A stretch of 64,000 bases of DNA from JAVJSD01 sp040219575 (lineage in GTDB: Bacteria > Planctomycetota > Planctomycetia > Pirellulales > Pirellulaceae). A program made the translations under genes and the position numbers. The notes below the pieces were generated by a model. It did no database searches. It saw only the letters and a program-made list of their open reading frames with translations, and was not told where the DNA came from. This document shows, in pieces, positions 1-7,595 of this stretch (positions are counted from its first letter, which is position 1; each line of letters opens with the position of its first letter). The stretch covers positions 28,142 to 92,141 of the forward strand of contig JAVJSD010000010.1 of NCBI GenBank assembly GCA_040219575.1, written 5' to 3'.

Positions 1-80
1 TGCCAGCCCGCCGCCTGACCTACGAAAACGAGGGCGGCTGCCGTCGCGGTAAGAACGAACACTTCCGGTCTACGACACAT
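1..80 (-). CDS. 5' end of an exported protein, truncated by the window edge
   Basis: The minus strand opens an ATG at 80 preceded by a strong Shine-Dalgarno AGGAGG (plus-strand positions 88-93) seven bases upstream. Only 26 codons lie inside the window. They encode two arginines close to the N-terminus followed by a hydrophobic Ala/Val/Leu stretch (about residues 7-21) ending in GQAAG, which reads as a Sec signal peptide. The rest lies beyond position 1, so the function cannot be named. The gene is divergent from the formylmethanofuran dehydrogenase-like gene at 354, and the 273 bases between them should hold both promoters. Confidence 0.6.
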   Translation of the reverse strand, partial: MCRRPEVFVLTATAAALVFVGQAAGW

Positions 81-353
81 GGGGGTTCCTCCTGGCAAGA
101 GATTACTGCGAAACCAACACCCCTCAACTTGGTTCACAGTACGGATTGGTGAAGTAGCACTCCTCCTTCGCCCGCTGGAAATCGTTCTTCGCGCCGCTGA
201 TTGTAGCACGCAAAACGGCGCGCCGATCCGCGTTTATCTTCGCCTTCGTTCGCACGACCGGCCGCTCGCCCGGAGCGGCGGGCTTCCGCGCGCGACCGAT
301 TTCGGGTATTGGTGCAGGTCCTCCAGCTACCCACCTTCTTCCGCCGTCCAACC

Positions 354-1628
354 ATGCAAGTCTTTGAAGATGTCGCCTGCACCGTTTGTGGATGCGTCTG
401 CGACGACCTGAGCATCACCGTCGACGAGGGGCGCATCGTCGAGGCGCGCGGAAGCTGTCATCTGTCGGAAGCGTGGTTCCTCGGGCAAGAGGCCAACCAA
501 CCGCCGGCGGCGGAGATCGAGCAGCAGGCGGCGGCGTGGGAGGCGGCGATCGAGCGGGCCGCGGAGCTTCTCAACCGCGCCCGCTATCCCCTCATCTACG
601 GCCTGTCGCGCAGCAGCACCCAAGGACAACGGGCGGCGGTGCGGCTGGCGGAGGTCTTGGGGGCCTGCATCGACACCACCGCCTCGCTGTGCCATGCCCC
701 CTCGATCATGGCGATCCAGGAAGTCGGCGAGTCGACCTGCTCCTTGGGAGAGATCAAGAATCGCGCCGATCTGGTCGTCTTCTGGGGCGTCGATCCGCTG
801 CAAAGCCATCCCCGCCACCTGGAGCGCTACTCGGCGGAGCCCCAGGGCCTGTTCGTGCCGCAAGCCCGACAAGGGCGGACGCTGGTGGTGGTCGATCACG
901 CGGCGACCGAGACGAGCGAAGTCGCCGATCGCTTCCTGCAGGTCGAGCAGGATGGCGACTTCGAGGTGCTATGGACGTTGCGTTGCCTGGTGCGGGGACT
1001 GCCGGTCGAAGCGCGGGACGTCGGCGGCGTCGCCTTCGAGTCGCTGCGCGCGTTGGCCGAGCGGATGAAGTCGTGCCGCTGCGGTGTGTTGTTCTTCGGC
1101 CTGGGACTGGCGCGCACGGGCAATGGGCATCGCAACGTCGAAGCGTTGCTGCGCCTGGTCACCGACCTCAACGCCCACACCCGTTTTCACGCGCGGCGGA
1201 TGCGGATCCCCGGCGACGTGACCGGGGCCGACAGTGTGCTCTGCTGGCAGACGGGCTTTCCGTTCAGTGTGAATCTCAGCCGCGGTTACCCGCGTTACAA
1301 TCCGGGCGAGTACTCCGCCGACGACATGCTCGCGCGCGGCGAGGTGGACGCCTGCCTGCTGGTCGGCAGCGAGGGCGTGGCGCAAATGTCGGCGGCGGCC
1401 GTCGCGCATCTGGAGCGGATTCCGACGATTGCGCTCGACCATCCCACGGTCGCCACGAGCATCACGCCGACCGTCCGATTCACCACGTCGGTCTACGGCA
1501 TCCATTTGCCTGGCACCGCGTATCGTATGGACGAAGTGCCGATCCCCTTGCGGGCCGTGCTGCCGCCGCGTTACGCCAGCGACGCCGAGGTGCTCGGCGC
1601 GCTGCGAAAGCGGCTCGTCGTAGGGTAG
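354..1628 (+). CDS. fhcB: Formylmethanofuran dehydrogenase subunit B-like molybdopterin oxidoreductase
   Basis: The 424-residue protein belongs to the molybdopterin oxidoreductase superfamily, B subunit of formylmethanofuran dehydrogenase / formyltransferase-hydrolase. In methylotrophs and planctomycetes this complex handles one-carbon units carried on tetrahydromethanopterin and methanofuran analogues. The N-terminus carries a cysteine cluster (C9, C12, C14, C16 followed by DD) that fits the 4Fe-4S site. The CHAPS motif with C113 matches the position of the metal-ligating cysteine in archaeal FwdB. ATG 354 is preferred over GTG 309 because conserved sequence begins immediately after it; no clear ribosome-binding site is seen. 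No other fhc or mtd/mch gene lies in the window. In bacteria the B subunit may be catalytically reduced, so enzymatic activity is inferred from the motifs. Confidence 0.85.
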   Translation: MQVFEDVACTVCGCVCDDLSITVDEGRIVEARGSCHLSEAWFLGQEANQPPAAEIEQQAAAWEAAIERAAELLNRARYPLIYGLSRSSTQGQRAAVRLAEVLGACIDTTASLCHAPSIMAIQEVGESTCSLGEIKNRADLVVFWGVDPLQSHPRHLERYSAEPQGLFVPQARQGRTLVVVDHAATETSEVADRFLQVEQDGDFEVLWTLRCLVRGLPVEARDVGGVAFESLRALAERMKSCRCGVLFFGLGLARTGNGHRNVEALLRLVTDLNAHTRFHARRMRIPGDVTGADSVLCWQTGFPFSVNLSRGYPRYNPGEYSADDMLARGEVDACLLVGSEGVAQMSAAAVAHLERIPTIALDHPTVATSITPTVRFTTSVYGIHLPGTAYRMDEVPIPLRAVLPPRYASDAEVLGALRKRLVVG

Positions 1629-1680
1629 GCATCCTGCCTGCCATATCGCGCAGGACTTCGTGGCAGCCTGGAAGGCCGCC
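1629..1680. repeat. Imperfect intergenic dyad between convergent genes
   Basis: The short gap between the convergent fhcB and deacetylase genes is almost entirely an imperfect inverted repeat. GTAGGGTAGGCATCC with CTGCCTGCC on the left (starting just inside fhcB at 1621) is mirrored by GGCAGCC ... GGCCGCCCTAC on the right. It could act as a bidirectional terminator, but there is no T-tract, and it resembles the GTAGGGTG-type hairpin at 50749-50780, so it may be a dispersed repeat. Confidence 0.45.
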
Positions 1681-2514
1681 CTACGATTTCGTTGTTGGAA
1701 ACAGGCGGGCGACTTCGTCGGTGCTGGGGGCGGCGGCGTACTCGCTGATCTCGAACGCCTCGACCAATTCGACGCCGGCCGCGTGCTCGGCGCCGTAGGC
1801 GGCCCGAAGTTGTTCGCGGAAGCGGTCGGCTACTCCCTTTTGTCGATCGGCGTATTGCCGCCGCAGCCAGGCCCGTCGCTCCGTCGCGTCGCCGGGAACT
1901 TCCGCTTCCATCCGCCGGTTGTACGGCAGCCAGTCGAAGACTTGCGACGCATGGCAGGCCAGCATGGCGACGATCGTGTCGACCTGCGGGCCCACGTCGA
2001 TCACCACGTCCGCGCGAAACGGGCAAGGGCGCGTGAAGTCGTCCCGCAATTGCGCAACGACGGGATCGCGCCGCAGGGCGGGCGTATCGGGAACGACCAA
2101 CGGCACGGTCACCATGTAGGAGGCGTCCTGCACCGCCTGCCCGATGGCGCGATGGTCGGGATGATAGTCGCTGACACGATGCGTGAGAACCAGATCGGGC
2201 CGCCAGCAGCGAATCTCACGGATCACGCGCTCGCGGAGCTCGAGCGTCGGCAGCAGCGCGCCGTCGGGAAAATCCCACACGTCGCTCTCGGCGCCGATCA
2301 CGGCCGCCGCGGCGGCCGCCTCTTCGCGGCGAATGCGCGTCAATTGCTCGCGCGGCAACCGATGATGTCCCGCGTCGCCGCGCGTGACCGACACCAGTTT
2401 CACGTCACGACCGAGCTTCCGGTAAATCTCCGCCAGCCCGCCCGCCTTGATCTCCGCATCGTCGGGATGGGCGCCCAGCACGAGCAATCGCGGGGATGGA
2501 GTTTGTTCCGCCAT
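1681..2514 (-). CDS. PIG-L (LmbE-like) family zinc deacetylase
   Basis: The 277-residue product has the PIG-L/LmbE hallmarks. AHPDDAEI near residue 16 holds the His and Asp zinc/catalytic residues, and HRVSDYHPDHR further on supplies the second conserved histidine cluster. Members remove N-acetyl groups from sugar-linked substrates such as GlcNAc-malate (bacillithiol), GlcNAc-inositol (mycothiol) and antibiotic intermediates. The substrate cannot be fixed here, as no other bacillithiol gene is present. ATG 2514 is chosen over the upstream ATG at 2529 because AEQ-TPSPRLLVLGAHPDD is the usual spacing before the motif. It lies downstream of pyrE on the same strand, separated by a 63-bp palindromic element. 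Confidence 0.85.
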   Translation of the reverse strand: MAEQTPSPRLLVLGAHPDDAEIKAGGLAEIYRKLGRDVKLVSVTRGDAGHHRLPREQLTRIRREEAAAAAAVIGAESDVWDFPDGALLPTLELRERVIREIRCWRPDLVLTHRVSDYHPDHRAIGQAVQDASYMVTVPLVVPDTPALRRDPVVAQLRDDFTRPCPFRADVVIDVGPQVDTIVAMLACHASQVFDWLPYNRRMEAEVPGDATERRAWLRRQYADRQKGVADRFREQLRAAYGAEHAAGVELVEAFEISEYAAAPSTDEVARLFPTTKS

Positions 2515-2561
2515 GAATCCGCCTGGCATTGTTGTTGGAGTGTGTCGCGGCGAATCGATCT

Positions 2562-2624
2562 GTAGCGGAACTCGTGAGAGTTCCTCTCTTCGAATGCCGT
2601 CGGAAGTCTCACGACTTCCGCTAC
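2562..2624. repeat. 63-bp palindromic intergenic element, copy 1 (GTAGCGGAA...TTCCGCTAC)
   Basis: Perfect 9-base terminal inverted repeats, GTAGCGGAA at 2562-2570 and TTCCGCTAC at 2616-2624, bracket two smaller internal hairpins. The left one is GGAACTCGTGAGAGTTCC and the right one GGAAGTCTCACGACTTCC. A second element of exactly the same length and architecture lies at 48002-48064, and a partial one at 50701-50722. This pattern marks a dispersed REP-like family and not a one-off terminator. Confidence 0.75.
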
Positions 2625-2631
2625 GACGTTT

Positions 2632-3183
2632 TCAGGCGCCCGGTTCGATGCCCAGATCGCGGACGGTGAGCAACGATTCGAGCTTGTAACCGCTCTCGGC
2701 GGCGGCCTCCGCGCCCCCTTCGAGTCGATCGACGATGCCGACGATGCCCAGAACCTTCAGTCCGAAGGCTTCGGCTTGCTCGGCCGCCTTCAGGGCGCTG
2801 CCCCCGGTGGTGATGGTGTCCTCGACGATGATCGCCGTGTCGCCGGGCGAGACGGGGCCCTCCACGCGGCGGCCTTTGCCGTGCTCCTTGGCCTCCTTGC
2901 GGACGATGAAGCCCTTCAGCCGCAGATCCTGGCGTCCGGCGAGCGTGATCACGGCGCCGGTGATGGGGTCGGCGCCGATCGCCATGCCGCCGATGGCGTC
3001 GGGCAGGCGGCCGTCCAACAACTCGAGGATTCCCTCACCCACCAGGTTCGCCCCTCGCGAGTCGAGCGTCAGCCGGCGGCAATCCAGGTAGAAGCTCGCC
3101 CGCCGCCCGGAGGCGAGCGTGAACTCGCCGAATTCCAGGGCCGTTTCGCGAACCAATTCGATTAGGGCCTGCTTGTTGTACAA
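2632..3183 (-). CDS. pyrE: Orotate phosphoribosyltransferase
   Basis: PyrE transfers orotate onto PRPP to make OMP in de novo pyrimidine synthesis. The 183-residue protein carries the PRPP-binding signature as TAIIVEDTITTGGSAL (about residues 116-131) and the substrate-side region FYLDCR near residue 31. Its length suits the shorter bacterial type. The reading frame starts at TTG 3183, preceded by AGGAG seven bases upstream. No in-frame ATG exists near the conserved N-terminus, so a TTG start is the best choice. An A/T-rich TATAAA at 3237-3232 (minus) may be a -10 element, but no good -35 is seen. It lies between the DUF1992 gene upstream and the PIG-L gene downstream, all on the minus strand. 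Confidence 0.93.
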   Translation of the reverse strand: MYNKQALIELVRETALEFGEFTLASGRRASFYLDCRRLTLDSRGANLVGEGILELLDGRLPDAIGGMAIGADPITGAVITLAGRQDLRLKGFIVRKEAKEHGKGRRVEGPVSPGDTAIIVEDTITTGGSALKAAEQAEAFGLKVLGIVGIVDRLEGGAEAAAESGYKLESLLTVRDLGIEPGA

Positions 3184-3273
3184 CCTCGGGCTCCTCGTTC
3201 GGTCGGTGGAAGTGCGTTGACGTCGGCGGCATTTATAACGCGCGCCGCGGCGAATCGCGACCGGGGCGGAGGT

Positions 3274-3690
3274 TCAGTCAGGCGCGTCGGCGCCTCGCTG
3301 CTGCCGCCACCAGGCCACCGTTTGGTCGATGTCCAGCGGCGACGTGGTCGAAGCGGGGCCCCACGCGGAAGATAGGTTCGCCTTTTGAATGCGAACGTTG
3401 AGCGCTTCGAGTTCACGCCGGACGTCGGCCTCGTGCGGCAATTCGGCGAGACGCTTCAGGGTGCGGTCGACATCCACGCGAATCTGCAATGCGGGCGGCA
3501 GCAGCGACAGGTTCTCACGCCGCGATGTCCGCCGAACCCACCACAGTTCGTCGTACGGTTCGTCCAACAGCGGCAGCGGTTTGCCAAACCCGGGCAGGTT
3601 CTCGAACTGCCCCGTCTCCTGGGCCTCGCGAATCTGCTGCTCCGCGAACGATTCCCACGACAGATGCGGCGGCTTCTTGCGTGTGTTCAT
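3274..3690 (-). CDS. DUF1992 family protein (DnaJ homologue C28-type conserved domain)
   Basis: The 138-residue protein has the DUF1992 signature. An N-terminal W-x-S-F-A-E-Q-Q-I-R-E-A helix is followed by G-x-F-E-N-L-P-G-F-G-K-P-L (about residues 25-40), and then a basic helical segment. The family is found in bacteria and, joined to a J domain, in eukaryotic DNAJC28; its biochemical role is unknown. Its ATG lies 9 bases after the stop of the upstream DUF1549/DUF1553 gene, which suggests co-transcription. The C-terminal half, after residue 85, is less conserved. Confidence 0.85.
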   Translation of the reverse strand: MNTRKKPPHLSWESFAEQQIREAQETGQFENLPGFGKPLPLLDEPYDELWWVRRTSRRENLSLLPPALQIRVDVDRTLKRLAELPHEADVRRELEALNVRIQKANLSSAWGPASTTSPLDIDQTVAWWRQQRGADAPD

Positions 3691-3699
3691 GCGCCGTAC

Positions 3700-5379
3700 T
3701 CAATGATTGAGCGCGAATTCGGCCGAGTTGAGCAGGGCCCACAACACGTCGCCTAGCGCGGCCTGCTTGTCGGGCGGCGACTCGCGGTGCGTCACATACT
3801 CGACGAATTTCTCGCGTTCTTGGACCGTGGGCATCCGCGAGAGCGTGGCCAGAAACAACGTCTCCACACGCTGTTCGTCGTCAAGGAACGGGGCGTCGAG
3901 CGCCAGCAGCAAGTCGCTGCGCGTGACGTCGACGGCCTCGCCGATCATCTCCCCGTTCATCAGCGACAGGGCCTGCGGGATGCCCGCCTGGTATTCGGTG
4001 GCGGCCGCGGCCGGCGCGGCGAACTTGTTCAAGAAGGCCTGTCGCCGTTGATCGAAACCTCGCCCGGCCGCAAAGCCGCGCTGAACGACAGACGCATTGG
4101 CGCGGCGGCAGGCGGCCGTCTCCAGGCTGTCGTAGAGTTGCTCGGCGGTGAGCGGCTTGACCGACATCACGGCGAACAGGTCGCTGCGCGGTGCGTCGTC
4201 GCCCGGCGCCGCGCTGGAAAGCTGATAGGCCCGAGTCGACGCCAGCACCCGTATCAACTCCCGCAGGTCGAAGCCGCTTTCGACGAAATGACTCGCCAAC
4301 TCGTCGAACAGTTCCCCATGGCTGGGAAGATTGTGCTGTCCCAGGTCGTCGACCGGTTCGACGAGTCCACGGCCGAATAGCTGCGCCCAAACGCGATTCA
4401 CCGCGGCCCGCGCGAAGTACGGATTCTGCTTGTCGGTCATCCAATCGGCCAACGCCCGTCGCCGAGAGTTCGATTCCCCCTCGGCAAGCGTTTCGCCGCC
4501 CAGGTACCGCGGCGCGACGACCTCGTCGGTCTCGGGCAATTTCACTTCGCCCTCGTCGACCTCTCGCAAGACCGTCACGATTTGTTGCTGGGCTCGAGGT
4601 TGCTCCAGTCGGGCGAAGAAGGCGGCGTAGCTCCAGAAGTCGCGTTGCGACCAGACGTCGAAGGGATGGTCGTGACACTGCGCGCAGCCGATCTGCACTC
4701 CCAACAAAGCCCGTGACGTGGCGGACGCCAACTCCTCCGGCTTCACGCCGACCGTGGCGTAAAACAGCCCGGGGCCCGTCTGAAACACCTGCCCCTCGGC
4801 CAGCAGCAACTCGCGGACCGTGCGATCGTAGGGAACGTTGTCGGCGAACTGCGTTCGCAGCCAGTTCTCAAAAGTCAGCCCGCCGCCGAAGCGTCGCAGG
4901 TCGGCGTCGGAGGGGAGCAGGAATCCGCGCCACACGGCGGCGAAGTGGCTGGCGTACTGGGGACGCACTGCTGCGTGATCGCCCGTTGCGGCATCCGTCG
5001 CTTTAGGTTCCGCCGCGATGCCGAGCAAGCGGTCGATCAGGCGCTGGCGTTTGTCCGGCTGGTCGTCGGCGAGAAACGCCCGCGCCTCGGAGACGCGCGG
5101 AACGCGCCCCGTCAGGTCGAGGTAGATTCTCCGCAGAAACTCGGCGTCGCTGGCGAGCGGTGCGGGCTTCACGCCCGCCTCCTTCCAGCCGTTCGCCAAC
5201 AACTCGTCGATGCGGCGCGCCATCGCCGTCCGCTCGTCGGTCGATGCTTCGTCTTTCCGGGCGGCATCTTCCGCCGAGAGGGTACCCGCCGCCCCCACAA
5301 GGAATCCGAGGCAACTTACCAGCGCCGCGCTGCGCACGAACCGGAGAATGTTTCGACCGAGCATGAGCGGGAGTCCCAT
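3700..5379 (-). CDS. DUF1549 and DUF1553 domain-containing exported protein
   Basis: This is a planctomycete-type DUF1549/DUF1553 protein of about 559 residues. A signal peptide is followed by the DUF1549 block with FLRRIYLDLTGRVP, a conserved CAQCHDHPFD (C-x2-C-H, a possible haem site) near the middle, and the DUF1553 block with NRVWAQLFGRGLV and the LFDELASHF region. The N-terminal PSCyt1 cytochrome domain found in many relatives is absent. Two close ATGs (5379 and 5364) both give a plausible signal peptide; neither has a good ribosome-binding site, so the start is uncertain by five codons. Such proteins are usually extracytoplasmic and often pair with DUF1501 proteins, but none is adjacent here. 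The function is not established. Confidence 0.85.
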   Translation of the reverse strand: MGLPLMLGRNILRFVRSAALVSCLGFLVGAAGTLSAEDAARKDEASTDERTAMARRIDELLANGWKEAGVKPAPLASDAEFLRRIYLDLTGRVPRVSEARAFLADDQPDKRQRLIDRLLGIAAEPKATDAATGDHAAVRPQYASHFAAVWRGFLLPSDADLRRFGGGLTFENWLRTQFADNVPYDRTVRELLLAEGQVFQTGPGLFYATVGVKPEELASATSRALLGVQIGCAQCHDHPFDVWSQRDFWSYAAFFARLEQPRAQQQIVTVLREVDEGEVKLPETDEVVAPRYLGGETLAEGESNSRRRALADWMTDKQNPYFARAAVNRVWAQLFGRGLVEPVDDLGQHNLPSHGELFDELASHFVESGFDLRELIRVLASTRAYQLSSAAPGDDAPRSDLFAVMSVKPLTAEQLYDSLETAACRRANASVVQRGFAAGRGFDQRRQAFLNKFAAPAAAATEYQAGIPQALSLMNGEMIGEAVDVTRSDLLLALDAPFLDDEQRVETLFLATLSRMPTVQEREKFVEYVTHRESPPDKQAALGDVLWALLNSAEFALNH

Positions 5380-5475
5380 AGTAGGCGAGGGTGCACAGGT
5401 GAGTGCCCTCTGGACCTCCACAGGTTCATCGCCGTAGGCCATCACCCGGGCGATCCTTGACATTCGCCCGGCCGC

Positions 5476-6972
5476 CTACCGGGCGCCCAGTTTCACGCGG
5501 CGAGAGAGCGTTTCGTCGCCGCGGCGGACTTCCACTTCGACCGGGTCGCCGACCTTGCGGGCGGCGACGATCCAGGACAGCGTCTCGAAGCTGAGTGTCG
5601 TCAGGCCGTCGATGCGGGTGATGACGTCGTTCTGACGCACGCCCGCCTGTGCGGCGGCGGAGCCGGCGACGAGATGCGTGATCCGAAACCCGCCGTCGGT
5701 CGGCTCGCCGCTGACGCCGAGCATGCCCGGGCCGAAGGCCTGCACGGCCACCTCGGGACGTTGGCGTTTGAAGGCGGCCAGATCCTTGATGTCGTAGTCG
5801 GCCTGCTGCAACGAGAGGTGCTTGAGTTGCTGCATTTGCTCGATTTCGCGGAGCGCCGCGGAAGTGAACGGCCGCCCGGCGACGACCACGCGCGTCACGT
5901 CGTTCAATTCACGGAGCAGCCGCAGGTCGTCGTCGCTCCCCTTCCAGTCGGGGCCGATTTCCAACACGCGTCCCTCGCCGCCAAGACCGAGGCTGGCGAT
6001 GCCGGTCGAACTCAGCGCCACGTCGTACAACTCCGTCGTGTCGATCAACATGGTGATGCCGTCGACCTCCAAACTCTCGGCAGCCGACTCGATCACTTCG
6101 GCGGGAATCTCGGCGCCCGGCACGTCTTCCGCCACCGGTTCGAGCGTGGGCGGGTCGGCGTACGGATCATCAGTCGGCGCGACACCCGCCGGCTCGACGT
6201 CGACCTCGACTTTTCGGGTTCGCACGATTTCCGGCTCTTCTTCACCCAGGGCGCGCTCCAGCAGCGGCGCCATCTCGGGAGAAGAAAGCGAGCGCAAGTC
6301 GGGGGGACGGGTTGTGATGAGAGGCGGCTCAGGCTCCGCCGCGTCGGTGGCGGGGATCACGTACGAATCGATCGCGATCATCTCGGGAGCGAGGAAGGTG
6401 GGCGAGAACGCCGACGCTGTGAGGACCTCCCCATACGGCGGCTCGTGCAATCGCCCCCCCAACTCCTGGAAGCGACGGGCGGCGCGCCCGTGACGGAACT
6501 CGCGCCACTGGCTCGTAAGGTCCGCGGCCTGACGCGCGAAGCGCTCGTGCTTCGGAGCGAGTTGCTCCATCGCGCGGCAGACGCTTGCGAGGGTTTGCTC
6601 GTCGCCGGAGAGCGCGATTCGCTGCAACACCTCCCCGGCCCGCCAGGAGACTTCAGGACTGTCGCTGGTCGCCGCGGCGGCGACCTGTTCAATGGCGCCC
6701 ACGCCGGCGCCGGTCAGAAGCTGCATGGCGGCTTCTCGCCGCCGATAGTCGCCGTCGCCGAGTTGTGCGACCCACTGGGCGATTTGCGACGGCGCCGGCG
6801 TCGCGATTCGCCCCGCGCCGCCTGATGGCGAGGCCGCCTGCAACGATCCCGCGGGCGCGTGATCGGCCGCACGCGCCGTACGAGCGCCGAGTGCGACGCA
6901 GCCGAGTGCGACGCAGCCGAGCGTCAATACAACCACTACTGCGTGTGCGAACAACACCCGAAGCCGGAACAT
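5476..6972 (-). CDS. Exported PDZ-domain protein with N-terminal helical repeats
   Basis: The 498-residue product begins with a signal peptide. Residues about 50-160 are helical and resemble HEAT/armadillo-like repeats (REAAMQLL, SPEVSWRAGEVLQRIA). An acidic, proline-rich linker with many E-P dipeptides follows (about 200-310). A segment with leucine-rich-repeat flavour (residues 330-400, LRLLRELNDVTRVVV, LKHLSLQQ) leads to a C-terminal PDZ domain (VSGEPTDGGFRITHLVAG through IDGLTTLSFE). No protease catalytic residues were recognised, so it is probably a scaffold or adaptor at the cell envelope. The signal-peptide DNA has a perfect 15-bp tandem duplication (6889-6918) that repeats LGCVA. It heads the minus-strand group ending with the PIG-L gene. 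Confidence 0.75.
   Translation of the reverse strand: MFRLRVLFAHAVVVVLTLGCVALGCVALGARTARAADHAPAGSLQAASPSGGAGRIATPAPSQIAQWVAQLGDGDYRRREAAMQLLTGAGVGAIEQVAAAATSDSPEVSWRAGEVLQRIALSGDEQTLASVCRAMEQLAPKHERFARQAADLTSQWREFRHGRAARRFQELGGRLHEPPYGEVLTASAFSPTFLAPEMIAIDSYVIPATDAAEPEPPLITTRPPDLRSLSSPEMAPLLERALGEEEPEIVRTRKVEVDVEPAGVAPTDDPYADPPTLEPVAEDVPGAEIPAEVIESAAESLEVDGITMLIDTTELYDVALSSTGIASLGLGGEGRVLEIGPDWKGSDDDLRLLRELNDVTRVVVAGRPFTSAALREIEQMQQLKHLSLQQADYDIKDLAAFKRQRPEVAVQAFGPGMLGVSGEPTDGGFRITHLVAGSAAAQAGVRQNDVITRIDGLTTLSFETLSWIVAARKVGDPVEVEVRRGDETLSRRVKLGAR
6889..6918. repeat. 15-bp perfect tandem duplication in a signal-peptide region
   Basis: GAGTGCGACGCAGCC occurs twice head-to-tail (6889-6903 and 6904-6918). 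It lies in frame inside the signal-peptide codons of the PDZ protein and simply lengthens the hydrophobic core by five residues. It looks like replication slippage. Confidence 0.9.
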
Positions 6973-7595
6973 AACGGCACCCATCGATTACCAGTTGGCC
7001 GCGAGTTTGGCGGACCGCCGCCAGCGATTCCCTAATGGTACGTCAGCACGCGGCGGGTTGTCGAGTCGCGCGCCGTGAAGTTGCCGTCGTGTAAGGGGCG
7101 ATTTGGTCGCGGCGAGTGAATTGTTGCCTTTCGGCGGGAGTTTGACTGCTTGCGCGTTTTGGACGCCTGTCGCGGTTTCTGACAGTCGGTGGAACTTTTC
7201 AGCCCGTCGCGATTGCCCCACCAGCAGACCTTTCCTCACGCGCAAGACGCAACCTACACTCCGCCAGCGCGCCGCGGAAGGCCGATTGGAACGCCGTTAA
7301 CGCCCGCGGCGACTTTGCAATCATGCTCCCGCGCAACTCGTGTTCGGGTTGCAGCGCAGGTGCAGATTGCGTCGCCGCCTGTCGAAAACTTTGCACGAAC
7401 TTGGTGCGTTTCGGATATTCGCAAACCGCCCGCCGTCCGATTTCAGACAGTACCGCGACGGAGTTCGTGTGTGGAATGGATGCCATCGTGGGGACACCGA
7501 TGTCCCATGACAACAACCTTAAGTCCATCCTCAGCGCGCCAGTAGGATTGCGTGCTGTGAATGAGATGGATCTCTGTGCAAGGAGTCGAAATACG
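6973..7595. other. Divergent intergenic region upstream of the BBP7 barrel gene
   Basis: These 623 bases separate the PDZ gene (minus) from the BBP7 gene (plus). Open frames crossing it lack recognisable protein features and have no ribosome-binding sites. The only firm signal is the AAGGAG ribosome-binding site at 7580-7585 for the BBP7 gene. A long 5' untranslated leader is possible, but I see no recognised riboswitch. Confidence 0.4.

Noticed and set aside
1681..2514. Naming the PIG-L protein as BshB1 (bacillithiol)
   Set aside because: Its motifs are generic for the superfamily and no bshA or bshC is in the window, so a substrate-specific name is not justified.
3700..5463. Extension of the DUF1549/1553 protein to ATG 5463
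   Set aside because: The added residues lack signal-peptide character and place the hydrophobic leader far from the N-terminus.
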